Assembly: GCA_021797295.1 (NCBI GenBank)
Contig: JAKAAA010000022.1
Coordinates: 1 to 12,998 of the forward strand
Direction: 5' to 3'
DNA: 12,998 bases
Source of the DNA: Thermoplasmata archaeon
GTDB lineage: Archaea > Thermoplasmatota > Thermoplasmata > Thermoplasmatales > Thermoplasmataceae
Both the position numbers and the translations under genes were made by a program. This document shows positions 6,032-12,861 of the stretch, one piece after another (positions within the stretch are counted from its first letter, which is position 1; each line of letters opens with the position of its first letter). The notes under the pieces are model-generated. The model was not told the origin of the DNA and did no database searches. It saw only the letters and a list, made by a program, of their open reading frames with translations.

Positions 6032-7348
6032 ATGGTTACAATTGATGATTTCAAATACATTTTAACATTCTGGAAGGAATATAAAACACCAAATATTATA
6101 GAGCGTGATATACATATTGATCTGGGAATAGAGAAGATAATTGCAATTGCCGGTTCAAGAAGGTCTGGTAAAACCTATCTCATGTTCCAGTGCATGAATG
6201 AACTTTTAAAAAAAGGCGTCAAGGATGATAATATTATTTATGCGAATTTTGAAAACGAGAGACTTGTGGGAGTAGTTGCCTCTGATCTTGACAAGCTTCT
6301 CATTGCTCATAAAGAACTCTTCAATCCTGATGGGACTATATACATTTTTCTTGATGAAATTCAGGTTGTTGAAAACTGGTATAAATGGATCAGAAAAATC
6401 TATGATACCGGAAAATACAGAATTATTGTCTCTGGCTCATCTTCTGAATTGTTAAGTAGCGAAATAGCTACTTCGCTTGCAGGCAGAAATCTTACCTATA
6501 CTGTGTATCCATTCTCCTTTAAAGAATATGTGACCGCAAAGGGAGTAAAAATTAACAAATTGCAGAAATATTCTATCGAAAAAGGAACTATATTCAAGAT
6601 AATGGATGATTTTTTAGAATATGGATCATTTCCGGAGATAGCTATGATACAGGAAGTTTCAAGGAAGCTTGAGCTCCTTTCATCTTACTTTGACGCAATT
6701 TTCTTCAGGGATATTGTGCGAAGATACGGGGTTAGAGAGATAGGTGAGTTAAACATCTTTCTCAGAATTCTTTCCAGTAGCTATGCGTCATATTTCAGTT
6801 CAGTAAAGGCGTTCAATTATTTTAGAAGTACCGGAAGGAGGATTAGCAGGATAACACTGTTAAATTTTCTTGATTATTCCAGATCGGTTTTTCTTGTGGA
6901 TATACTTGAGAAATATGAAAAGAGTGCCAGAAAGCGTATAACTATGCAATCAAAGACCTATATAACAGACATTGGAATTTCCAGGCTTTTCTCTGACATT
7001 GATAAGGGAAGGGCACTGGAGAACGCAGTTTTCATGGAATTATTGAGAAATGTTTCCACTACAGATCGTATAAATTATCTCAGGCTGAAATCGGGCAAGG
7101 AAGTAGATTTTATTCTTACAGGTAAAACCACTGAACTCATACAGGTTTCTTACGAGGTGTCTGATTCCAGTACCAGATCAAGGGAAACATCTGCCCTTGT
7201 GGAAGCCGCAACGGCTCTCGGTTTGAATGCCGGGAAAATAATAACATACGATTATGAGGGAGAAGAATCAATCAATGGAATTTTGATACAGTATATCCCA
7301 TTCTGGATTTGGGCGTTATTTAAATCAAATACTTTAAACAATGCATGA
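6032..7348 (+). CDS. AAA-type ATPase with C-terminal DUF4143 (PD-(D/E)XK-like) domain
   Basis: In this 438-aa protein the N-terminal P-loop ATPase shows Walker A G41-SRRSG-K47-T48, Walker B IYIFLD108E109, a sensor-like VSGSSSELL (133-141) and a LAGR152 arginine. A middle winged-helix-like segment (about 236-290) is followed by the DUF4143 tail with E330 (ALENAVF), D359 (GKEVDFIL) and Q371-V-S373 (IQVSYEV), a PD-(D/E)XK nuclease-like core whose lysine position is S, as I recall is common in this family. Family knowledge: these ATPases abound in archaea and in accessory regions, and their function is unclear. Transcription appears leaderless with paired operator-like repeats at 5974-6027. It is monocistronic and converges with a vapC gene at 7445. 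No membrane or signal segment is visible. Confidence 0.88.
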   Translation: MVTIDDFKYILTFWKEYKTPNIIERDIHIDLGIEKIIAIAGSRRSGKTYLMFQCMNELLKKGVKDDNIIYANFENERLVGVVASDLDKLLIAHKELFNPDGTIYIFLDEIQVVENWYKWIRKIYDTGKYRIIVSGSSSELLSSEIATSLAGRNLTYTVYPFSFKEYVTAKGVKINKLQKYSIEKGTIFKIMDDFLEYGSFPEIAMIQEVSRKLELLSSYFDAIFFRDIVRRYGVREIGELNIFLRILSSSYASYFSSVKAFNYFRSTGRRISRITLLNFLDYSRSVFLVDILEKYEKSARKRITMQSKTYITDIGISRLFSDIDKGRALENAVFMELLRNVSTTDRINYLRLKSGKEVDFILTGKTTELIQVSYEVSDSSTRSRETSALVEAATALGLNAGKIITYDYEGEESINGILIQYIPFWIWALFKSNTLNNA

Positions 7349-7370
7349 TCATTTAGAACAACGGGCTGAT

Positions 7371-7383
7371 GTATAAAGTATAC
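7371..7383. repeat. GTATA-N3-TATAC element downstream of the ATPase
   Basis: GTATAAAGTATAC is an inverted repeat with the same half sites (GTATA/TATAC) as the two operators before the ATPase, but with a 3-bp instead of a 1-bp centre. It lies 22 bp past the ATPase stop. It could be coincidence in AT-rich DNA. Confidence 0.3.
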
Positions 7384-7444
7384 AGGCAATAATATATTGA
7401 TGGACGACGTTTAAATTTTGATAGCCATCCAGTAGATTTAAAAA

Positions 7445-7822
7445 TTAATCAAATAATTTAAGGCCTACCTCCGTAAAGATTTTAAAGTGATTATCAAGTG
7501 TTAATAAATTACTATTATTGTTGATAGCTACCGAAGCTATCATCGCATCCATTCTGGGAACAGCTTTTCCATTATTTTCTGCAAATATTTCCAGGTTGGA
7601 GGATAAATTCGCATCTTCTTTAGTATAATTTATTACTGGAATCCCGTGGATTTGCTCCTTATCCTTTGAATATTTATGTATACCATACATTAACTCATGA
7701 AAATTGATGGAAGAGGTAAAATAAGTTTCACCAGAATTGATAATTCTGTTCATGAGTTCCTCACCCTTTACTGACTCTTTATCCACAATCTCAATTATAA
7801 CATCTGTATCAATCATTATCAT
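7445..7822 (-). CDS. vapC: VapC-family PIN-domain toxin
   Basis: This 125-aa protein starts MIMIDTDVIIEIVD. PIN residues are D5 (with D7), E43 (INFHELMYGI), D92 (PRMDAMIASVA) and D110 (LLTLDNHF). Length and motifs fit VapC endoribonucleases. The start chosen at 7822 overlaps the antitoxin stop as ATGA (7819-7822); GGGAGAG lies 6 nt before it. The TTG at 7837 and the ATG at 7816 are alternatives. The sequence is clearly different from the toxins at 495 and 8675, which are paralogues of each other. Partner: the RHH antitoxin at 7819-8031. It converges with the ATPase gene. Target RNA unknown. Confidence 0.9.
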   Translation of the reverse strand: MIMIDTDVIIEIVDKESVKGEELMNRIINSGETYFTSSINFHELMYGIHKYSKDKEQIHGIPVINYTKEDANLSSNLEIFAENNGKAVPRMDAMIASVAINNNSNLLTLDNHFKIFTEVGLKLFD

Positions 7823-8031
7823 ATTCTTCTCTCCCAACGTCTTTCCTGACTTTCCCTTAACATTGCTTCTTTATCTGTAAAATTTATACTGCCTCTAAGT
7901 GATAAAAGAACATCCCCCTTATCTTTCGATTGTACCAGCCTATCAAGCAATTCACTGAAGCTCTCATCCGGTTGTTTGACCTTAATTAGTTCATCATAAA
8001 CCGCCTTTTTTATAGTTATGGTTTTGAACAT
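7819..8031 (-). CDS. vapB: VapB-type antitoxin, DUF217-like RHH family
   Basis: This 70-aa protein begins MFKTITIKKAVYDELIKVKQPDESFSELLDRLV, which matches the archaeal VapB family that pairs with PIN toxins (DUF217-like): a short strand, two helices and the characteristic DESFSELLDRL. The tail (SINFTDKEAMLRESQERRWERR) is charged and helical, as for toxin wrapping. The ATG at 8031 is taken as the start, because the alternative ATG at 8052 lies inside a perfect palindrome (8039-8054) and adds only a basic MFKHKQN. A TTAATATTA element 21-29 nt upstream would give a nearly leaderless mRNA. It is coupled to vapC by an ATGA overlap. Confidence 0.88.
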   Translation of the reverse strand: MFKTITIKKAVYDELIKVKQPDESFSELLDRLVQSKDKGDVLLSLRGSINFTDKEAMLRESQERRWERRI

Positions 8032-8038
8032 ATTCTGT

Positions 8039-8054
8039 TTATGTTTAAACATAA
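8039..8054. promoter_or_regulatory. Perfect 16-bp palindrome, candidate VapB operator
   Basis: TTATGTTTAAACATAA is fully self-complementary and sits 8 nt before the vapB start at 8031, next to the probable TATA element. RHH antitoxins bind such inverted repeats to repress their own operon, so this is the likely autoregulatory site. It also abuts the decayed vapB fragment that starts around 8064. Confidence 0.6.
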
Positions 8055-8078
8055 TATTAACTTTTTGGTGACTTACTT

Positions 8079-8325
8079 GTGGCTAAAAAGAGAAAAATCT
8101 CGAATAATTATATTAAAAATCCTATAGAACCTCCATCTAAAATTATTGGGGATATATGTATTGAATTAGATCCTAACTGCGAATATGTGAGTCAAGATGA
8201 CATAAGAAACATATTCAATCTCACCTGGGAAGTTCAATCAGAGATAAAAATTCGGGCAGTGAGAAGTTGCAGAAACTTAAATTTCTATGCACATAGATAG
8301 CTGGAAAACAAATGTATTGTATTTT
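8079..8325 (+). pseudogene. Decayed, 5'-truncated vapBC copy
   Basis: The 73-aa frame 8079-8300 (GTG start) aligns with the second half of the VapB at 8416: SKIIGDICIEL / SEIIEDICNEL, CEYVSQDDIR / CRYISPEDIK, NLTWEVQSEIKIR / NLTGKVQSETQIR. At DNA level, 8216-8244 and 8625-8653 match at 26 of 29 bases. Resemblance goes on past the stop to about 8325 and lines up with the first codons of the vapC at 8675 (LVKRYV region), but with frame damage. The first RHH strand is missing; homology begins near 8064. So this is a relic of a tandem vapBC duplication of which only the antitoxin's C-terminal half could still be made. Whether it is translated is unknown; such a fragment might still bind a VapC. 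Confidence 0.7.
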
Positions 8326-8397
8326 CTGGATAATATAGCTACTTTTCTATCGTCTGTATATAAAAACTAATATTCTACAGAAAGATTTAATACAGGA

Positions 8398-8413
8398 AGC
8401 TGTATATACGGCT
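8398..8413. promoter_or_regulatory. Near-palindrome before vapB, candidate operator
   Basis: AGCTGTATATACGGCT is a 16-bp inverted repeat with one mismatched pair around the perfect core GTATATAC, ending 2 nt before the vapB ATG at 8416. A TTTAATAC (8386-8393) some 25 nt before the ATG may be the TATA box; a stronger TATATAAAAA lies further up, near 8357-8366. Position and form suit antitoxin autorepression. Confidence 0.5.
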
Positions 8414-8415
8414 AT

Positions 8416-8700
8416 ATGGTTAAAACTAAAATAACAGTATCGGTGGATAAGCCGGTGGTGAATAATGCGAAGGTAGTTTTATTAAAAAGGGGAAAAACTT
8501 TAAGTGATTATATTGAAAAATCTCTTAGAAGTCTTTCCTCATCAGAGATTATTGAAGATATATGTAATGAACTGGGACTTGACTGCAGATATATAAGTCC
8601 AGAGGATATAAAGAAGAACAGACCCAATCTCACCGGAAAAGTTCAATCAGAGACACAAATCAGGGAAATGAGAAATGAAAGAAACTCGAATTTATCTTGA
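8416..8700 (+). CDS. vapB: VapB-type RHH antitoxin
   Basis: This 94-aa protein opens MVKTKITVSVDKPVVNNAKVV, then LLKRGKTLSDYIEKSLRSL, a CopG-like ribbon-helix-helix (about 2-42). The second half (EIIEDICNELGLDCRYISPEDIKK, then KVQSETQIREMRNERNS) is the likely toxin-binding tail. It runs 26 nt into vapC, exactly as the restored vapB of the first locus would. It has its own near-palindromic operator at 8398-8413. Upstream lies a degraded copy of the same gene pair (8079-8325). Being intact and paralogous to the broken VapB at 261, it is the obvious candidate for cross-neutralising the toxin at 495 (inference). Confidence 0.85.
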   Translation: MVKTKITVSVDKPVVNNAKVVLLKRGKTLSDYIEKSLRSLSSSEIIEDICNELGLDCRYISPEDIKKNRPNLTGKVQSETQIREMRNERNSNLS

Positions 8701-9115
8701 TACCAGCATTCTGGTTAAAAGATATGTTAATGAGGAGGGCACTGATATAATAGATAGTTATTTTCAGCTTGCGCATCAAGGGGAAACTGTCTTTTGCATA
8801 TCTGAAATCAATCTCGGTGAAGCTGCTGTTGTTTTTGATAAGTATGCGAGAAAATTTGGGCTTGATGCCAGGCATCTGTTTCAGGCAATGTTAAGAGAGC
8901 TAAATGTTCTTGAACGTTCTAATTCTGTTGAAATATTTCCCGTTACGAACCAGATAATCAGAAAGGCTATAAAAGTGGTTTTTGAGCAACATGTCTATAT
9001 AGTAGACGCCATCCAACTGGAAACCTGTATAGAAGCAAAAGGAGATAAATTTTTTACCGCTGATGTTGAACTTAACACTATTGCCAAAAAGCTCGGCATT
9101 GAAACAGTGTTATAA
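8675..9115 (+). CDS. vapC: VapC-family PIN-domain toxin
   Basis: This 146-aa PIN ribonuclease shows D9 (IYLDTSILVKRYV), E49 (INLGEAAVVF), D111 (YIVDAIQLE) and D130 (FFTADVEL) as the four acidic metal ligands. It is a paralogue of the VapC at 495: the same length class, the same N-terminal YLD-S-VKRYV, the same GE motif at residues 48-49 and the same H-Y--DA-Q motif. The start ATG lies inside the antitoxin gene (26-nt overlap), with AGGGAAATGAG just upstream, so translation is coupled. Expected role: toxin cutting structured RNA when VapB is lost. No downstream partner gene. Confidence 0.92.
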   Translation: MKETRIYLDTSILVKRYVNEEGTDIIDSYFQLAHQGETVFCISEINLGEAAVVFDKYARKFGLDARHLFQAMLRELNVLERSNSVEIFPVTNQIIRKAIKVVFEQHVYIVDAIQLETCIEAKGDKFFTADVELNTIAKKLGIETVL

Positions 9116-9355
9116 CTTACACACTCAAATATTACTACCAAAACACACTTATTTCATAGAATATGGAAGATTGTATATTTCCAGATATTATGAAAATACC
9201 AAAAAATATTAAACACTCTGATGCAATATAATTTTGGCAATAAGGCAGGAGGTTTGAATTATACGGTGAAAAATAGTAGAGTTTTAGTTAAGTTAGATAC
9301 CCTGTCTTGTGCAGATTGATATTTTTTTCTAATGGACTACAGTGTTGTTATTGGG
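9116..9355. other. Intergenic region between convergent vapC and racemase genes
   Basis: No gene with recognisable features. On the plus strand GGAGGT (about 9248) precedes a GTG and a 17-codon frame ending at TGA near 9320; it is too short to judge. The minus-strand part towards 9355 is the trailer of the racemase transcript, with the run of T at about 9324-9330 on the plus strand. No terminator hairpin or tRNA was seen. Confidence 0.4.
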
Positions 9356-9445
9356 TTACACTGGGTGTGCCGATTTTATATGTATAATAATATTTCCACT
9401 GTCGCATTTAACATCTATAATATTTTTACTGGCAATTCCTGTCAT
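9356..9445 (-). CDS. Possible 29-aa small protein coupled to the racemase gene
   Basis: An ATG overlaps the racemase stop in the arrangement ATGA (9442-9445) and opens a 29-codon frame reading MTGIASKNIIDVKCDSGN and on to SAHPV, ended by TAA at 9356-9358. Start-stop overlap of this kind marks translational coupling in archaea. The peptide has a beta-like alternation (NIIIHIK) and a single Cys, but no known motif. It may be a real small gene, the remnant of a longer partner gene, or chance. Confidence 0.25.
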   Translation of the reverse strand: MTGIASKNIIDVKCDSGNIIIHIKSAHPV

Positions 9446-10434
9446 TGCACAAGGAATCCGTGTTTTAACGGGTCCTCCGGGTTAACAATAACTTTGCACA
9501 GCTGGGTAATCCATGCTCTTCCGGTAATCTCCGGCACTATGATAATATTTCCATTAACCTTCTCGGAGGAAATTATCCTGCATTTAAATCTGGATCCTAT
9601 AATGGACTCATTTGTGTACTGGCCGTTTACATCCAGCTTCCCATCATGGACGAGCAGTGCAGCCCTTGCAGCCGTACCGGTGCCGCATGGAGACCTGTCA
9701 AAGCTGTTCCCTGCAAAGGTAACAATTGCACGGTAATCATGCCTGCTGTCAGTAATCATAGCCAACGGCTTCAGATTTTTGGTACTATTAGGGTAGATTT
9801 CCTGTATTGTCTTACTTGATTTCTCCCTGATAATTTTACCATATTCCAGAAGTTTGTCTATATTTTCTGGATCAACATCAACTCCTATTGAATCAGATTC
9901 CACTATAGCATAGAAATTACCGCCATATGAGATATGTACCGGTACAATTTTTCCCTCAATGTCTATATCTATTTTTTTTACAAAATAGGATTTCACATCC
10001 ACTATGGATACGGAAACCGGTTCTCCGTTTTCTACTTTTACCCTTGCCTTGACAGTACCAGCCACAGTATCATAGGTAAGCACTTTTTCACTGCCTTCAA
10101 ACTGAACATATCCAAGTGCAACAAGTGCAGTGCTAATACCTATTGTGGCATGCCCGCACATATCCAGATATGAATCCGTTGTTGGATATATTACCGTGTA
10201 ATCGCTTCCAGGGTTAACAGGTGGAAGTAGTACAGCCCCGAACTGATCCTTATGCCCTCTGGGCTCCTGCAATAGTGTCGTTCTTATATAGTCGTAGTGT
10301 TGAATAAAATAATTTCTTACAGATAATGCATCCGGCAAGTTTTTAGGTATGCTGTTCCAGAAAATTATGCGTGTAGGTTCGCCTTCAGTATGCGTATCTA
10401 TAACATCCAGTGTTAATTCAGATTTAAAGGCCAT
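9442..10434 (-). CDS. Proline racemase / 4-hydroxyproline epimerase family enzyme
   Basis: This 330-aa protein opens IDTHTEGEPTRI and carries both catalytic cysteines of the two-base racemase mechanism: C93 in DMCGHATIG and C250 in DRSPCGTGT. GGNFYAIV (171-178) and the length are also typical. Members with two Cys interconvert L/D-proline or trans-4-hydroxy-L-proline and its cis-D epimer; the 3-hydroxyproline dehydratases lack one Cys, so they are less likely. Choosing between proline and hydroxyproline from sequence alone is unsafe. Cytosolic; no signal peptide. The ATG at 10434 lies about 20 nt behind a TATA box (10455-10462), so the mRNA is close to leaderless. The membrane-protein gene ends 41 nt upstream on the same strand. 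Likely part of amino-acid catabolism with the nearby M20 hydrolase. Confidence 0.9.
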   Translation of the reverse strand: MAFKSELTLDVIDTHTEGEPTRIIFWNSIPKNLPDALSVRNYFIQHYDYIRTTLLQEPRGHKDQFGAVLLPPVNPGSDYTVIYPTTDSYLDMCGHATIGISTALVALGYVQFEGSEKVLTYDTVAGTVKARVKVENGEPVSVSIVDVKSYFVKKIDIDIEGKIVPVHISYGGNFYAIVESDSIGVDVDPENIDKLLEYGKIIREKSSKTIQEIYPNSTKNLKPLAMITDSRHDYRAIVTFAGNSFDRSPCGTGTAARAALLVHDGKLDVNGQYTNESIIGSRFKCRIISSEKVNGNIIIVPEITGRAWITQLCKVIVNPEDPLKHGFLVQ

Positions 10435-10454
10435 GATATTGCAATTATTGATTT

Positions 10455-10462
10455 CTTAAATA
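10455..10462 (-). promoter_or_regulatory. TATA box of the racemase gene
   Basis: On the minus strand this reads TATTTAAG, 21-28 nt before the ATG at 10434. That gives the racemase its own promoter within the 41-bp gap behind the membrane-protein gene. Confidence 0.5.
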
Positions 10463-10475
10463 GTTTGGGATAAAT

Positions 10476-11078
10476 CTAAAACAGTTTGCCTCTTCTTAAA
10501 ATATAATAAAACAAACTAATTGTTAAAGCCGCAATTGGAACCAGGAGAAGAATTAATTGCTCTGTTTTTCCCATATTCAACCCACCTGTTGTGATAAGAC
10601 CTCCAAACATGGACACAGATAAGCTCAACAAGGGCCCAGACCAATTTTTCACATGAACCTTACCCCCAAAAATCTTCAATCGTCTTGAAAGTACTGCAAT
10701 ATAAATTATCACTGGAATAATATATTTAGGCTCATCCAGATCTATATTTATTTCCTTTCTAAAAACGTTAATGAAGGCTACATGCTCATCTCCAGAAGTA
10801 ATATCAAAATTTATTTTGTTAGAGTTTAAATTCTTCAATCCCTGAGGATCAATTATGAAATTATTTCCTTCATATTCCATAGCTGAATTCTTCCTGACAT
10901 ATCCCTCTTCAAGAAAATTATGCCTGATTATATAAACTCCATTTTCCAGTGACAGTTTTACGTTGATGCTGTCCTCAATAGAGATTTCCTTCCAGTGATT
11001 TCCTGGTATAATCTCAGCAGAGAATCCATTTTCTCCCGTAATTTTATGATCGGAATATGTGTACATTTCTTCGGGCAT
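10476..11078 (-). CDS. Hypothetical membrane-anchored protein
   Basis: Not recognised. In this 200-aa protein, residues 1-115 are soluble and beta-rich by alternation (VKLSLENGVYIIRHNF, INFDITSGDEHVAFINVF). Hydrophobic segments follow at about 118-131 (KYIIPVIIYIAVL), about 148-166 (small-residue and G-rich) and 174-194 (EQLILLLVPIAALTISLFYYIL), ending in a basic tail RRGKLF. The layout suggests a soluble N-terminal domain tethered by two or three membrane helices. A basic RRLKIFGGK loop follows the first helix. The ATG at 11078 follows an AT-rich promoter (TTATAAAATA about 10-20 nt upstream; TTTATTTA further up). It lies between the M20 hydrolase and racemase genes on the same strand, with 111-bp and 41-bp gaps. 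No function is proposed. Confidence 0.65.
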   Translation of the reverse strand: MPEEMYTYSDHKITGENGFSAEIIPGNHWKEISIEDSINVKLSLENGVYIIRHNFLEEGYVRKNSAMEYEGNNFIIDPQGLKNLNSNKINFDITSGDEHVAFINVFRKEINIDLDEPKYIIPVIIYIAVLSRRLKIFGGKVHVKNWSGPLLSLSVSMFGGLITTGGLNMGKTEQLILLLVPIAALTISLFYYILRRGKLF

Positions 11079-11189
11079 TTCATATATTTTATAATTTCAA
11101 AGTAAATAAATTTAATCCAAATTATATGCCTAGCCTAAAAATTTTTATTTAACCTGCAAAAGTATTTAAATAAATATAGAAAAAGAACG

Positions 11190-12332
11190 TTATTTATTAA
11201 GGATATTCATTGCAGTCTCTTTCAGGATTCTGGCTCCTGTATAGAGCTGGTCTTCATCCACATCAAATGTAGGGGAATGATTCGGTGAATTTATCCCTTT
11301 TTTAACATTGCTGGCACCGAAGAAATAGTACGCTCCCGGTATTTTCTGAAGATAGTAAGCGAAATCTTCGCCACCCATATCAGGCTTTGGATGATCTATA
11401 TTCTCATTTCCAATAATTTTCTCTGCAGTTTCTTCTATGTATCTGGCTACTTTTTCATCGTTAATCAGCACTGGATATCCTTTCTTGTATTCATACTCAT
11501 ATTCTATCCCGTATGTTAATTTTAAACCCTCTAAAATGTCTTTTATTCTTTTTATAATCTTTGCCTGTACTTCAAGGCTGAAGGTTCTCACGGTGCCTGT
11601 CAGCCTGGAATGTGCTGCTATTATATTATATCTGTATCCTGTATTTACTGTTCCTACTGTTATGACTGCCGGGTCCCTCGGATCAATTTCCCTTGAAACT
11701 ATTGTATTCAGCATTTCTATGAGGTGTGCAGTAATATATACGGCATCTATTGCATCCTGTGGAGCGGATCCGTGCCCACCTTTGCCATGCACTGTAATAT
11801 CAAATTCATCTGCATTTGCCATCATCTCCTTATAGAATATTGCCACATGTCCAGCTGGAACCGATCCCATTATGTGCTGCCCTATGATATAGTCAACATT
11901 TTCCAGTGCACCGTTTTTTATCATATCTATTGCGCCACCAGGGGGAAGCTCCTCTGCTGGCTGGAATATAAGCCTTATATTCCCATTTAATTTTTCCTTA
12001 TCAGCAATAAGCATTCTGGCTGCACCCAGAAGCATTGCCATGTGTGTATCATGTCCACAGGCATGCATCACACCCTCATTTCTAGAAACATATGGTACCC
12101 TATTTTCCTCTGTAACAGGTAAGGCATCTATATCCGCCCTTATTGCCACTGTTTTGTTTCCTTTTCCCTTAATATCTGCTATTATTCCCGTTTCAGTTAT
12201 TCTTTTAGGGGTAAGCCCCATTGCTTTCAGCTCTTCCTCAATTTTATCCGCTGTCTTATACTCCTTGAAGCTCACTTCAGGGTATTCATGAAAATACTCT
12301 CTTATCTGTAATATATACTCCTTTATTTCCAT
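11190..12332 (-). CDS. M20D-family amidohydrolase (N-acyl-L-amino acid hydrolase-like)
   Basis: This 380-aa protein shows the M20D metal-site pattern: ADIDALP (66-72), HACGHDTHM with C92 and H94, QPAEELPPGG with E127/E128, IGQHI with H153, and PNHSPTFD with H352. The lid or dimerisation domain is inserted from about 172 to 285 (DITVHGKGGHGSAP at its start). Relatives hydrolyse N-acyl amino acids, hippurate or similar amides using two metal ions; Cys as a ligand is typical of the M20D branch. The exact substrate is unknown. No signal peptide is visible, so cytosolic. The ATG at 12332 is preferred to the in-frame TTG at 12338; TTAATAT about 25-30 nt upstream may be the TATA box. Together with the racemase it suggests scavenging of amino acids or peptides. 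Confidence 0.92.
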   Translation of the reverse strand: MEIKEYILQIREYFHEYPEVSFKEYKTADKIEEELKAMGLTPKRITETGIIADIKGKGNKTVAIRADIDALPVTEENRVPYVSRNEGVMHACGHDTHMAMLLGAARMLIADKEKLNGNIRLIFQPAEELPPGGAIDMIKNGALENVDYIIGQHIMGSVPAGHVAIFYKEMMANADEFDITVHGKGGHGSAPQDAIDAVYITAHLIEMLNTIVSREIDPRDPAVITVGTVNTGYRYNIIAAHSRLTGTVRTFSLEVQAKIIKRIKDILEGLKLTYGIEYEYEYKKGYPVLINDEKVARYIEETAEKIIGNENIDHPKPDMGGEDFAYYLQKIPGAYYFFGASNVKKGINSPNHSPTFDVDEDQLYTGARILKETAMNILNK

Positions 12333-12495
12333 ATGCAATCAATTCAATATGGCATATTAATTATTCCAGTTTAAAACTGGTAAATTAACAGATACGCTCT
12401 AAGAATATGTTATTATGCCTTTATAGTGATATTAATCATATATAATTGCTGAGATCTCGTATTATAAATATAAAAAAACAAATTAAAGATAAAAA

Positions 12496-12771
12496 TTATT
12501 TTTTGCCTTTTTTATTAGGGTTGTATGCATAATTATTATATTTCGTACGGTACCACACAGCAGTCATGATTATTGTCACTATGACAAAGAAACCCGTTAT
12601 GGCAACAGAATTACCATTCGGATCATAACCACTGTATGTTCCCGATGTAAGTGCTGCCGTGATAATGGTAATTCCAGTCATTATTATGACAAATGCCTTT
12701 ATCCCCGATTCACTCCTGCATTTTGGCTCCTTTTCCTCTCTCTGTTTTTCGTTATTTTCTATAGTTTCCAT
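12496..12771 (-). CDS. Small two-helix membrane protein, hypothetical
   Basis: From ATG 12771 the product is 91 aa: a highly charged N-terminus (METIENNEKQREEKEPK), two membrane helices (about 25-42, AFVIIMTGITIITAALTSG, and 55-73, SVAITGFFVIVTIIMTAVWY) separated by a short polar loop (YSGYDPNGN), and a basic tail (NPNKKGKK). The frame is open to an upstream start at 12822, but those 17 codons lie within the transposon-like hairpin at 12782-12820 and read like its antisense, so they are rejected. No family is recognised. It lies upstream of the M20 gene on the same strand, with 163 bp between. Confidence 0.65.
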   Translation of the reverse strand: METIENNEKQREEKEPKCRSESGIKAFVIIMTGITIITAALTSGTYSGYDPNGNSVAITGFFVIVTIIMTAVWYRTKYNNYAYNPNKKGKK

Positions 12772-12781
12772 TTTAACCTTA

Positions 12782-12820
12782 AAGCGGGAAGTCTCCTTCC
12801 GTGAGGGAGGAGATGAGAGC
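12782..12820 (+). mobile_element. IS200/IS605 tnpB 3'-end / omega-RNA-like hairpin remnant
   Basis: In the plus direction the codons read KREVSFREGG, the kind of sequence found at the very C-terminus of many TnpB proteins (K-Q/R-E-x-S-F-R-E-G). The DNA folds into a 9-bp stem, TCTCCTTCC with GGGAGGAGA (one G-T pair), around a GTGA tetraloop. In IS605-type elements the 3' end of tnpB overlaps the omega-RNA scaffold, whose final hairpin looks like this. No TnpB body lies upstream on the plus strand. It is probably a remnant right end of a lost element, or a motif shared with the left end of the following tnpB element. Confidence 0.45.
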
Positions 12821-12861
12821 ATAATTTTATAGGTAATAAATTCATATATATTCTAAAAAAG

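Noticed and set aside
9332..9736. Plus-strand 134-aa frame overlapping the racemase end
   Set aside because: Mostly antisense to the racemase, including the DRSPCGTGT region; no start signal or domain.
11437..12291. Several hydrophobic plus-strand frames opposite the M20 hydrolase
   Set aside because: Mirror frames of a gene with complete M20D metal-site motifs.
12772..12822. Upstream start of the small membrane protein at 12822
   Set aside because: The added residues are translated from the antisense of the transposon-like hairpin; ATG 12771 gives a normal charged N-terminus.
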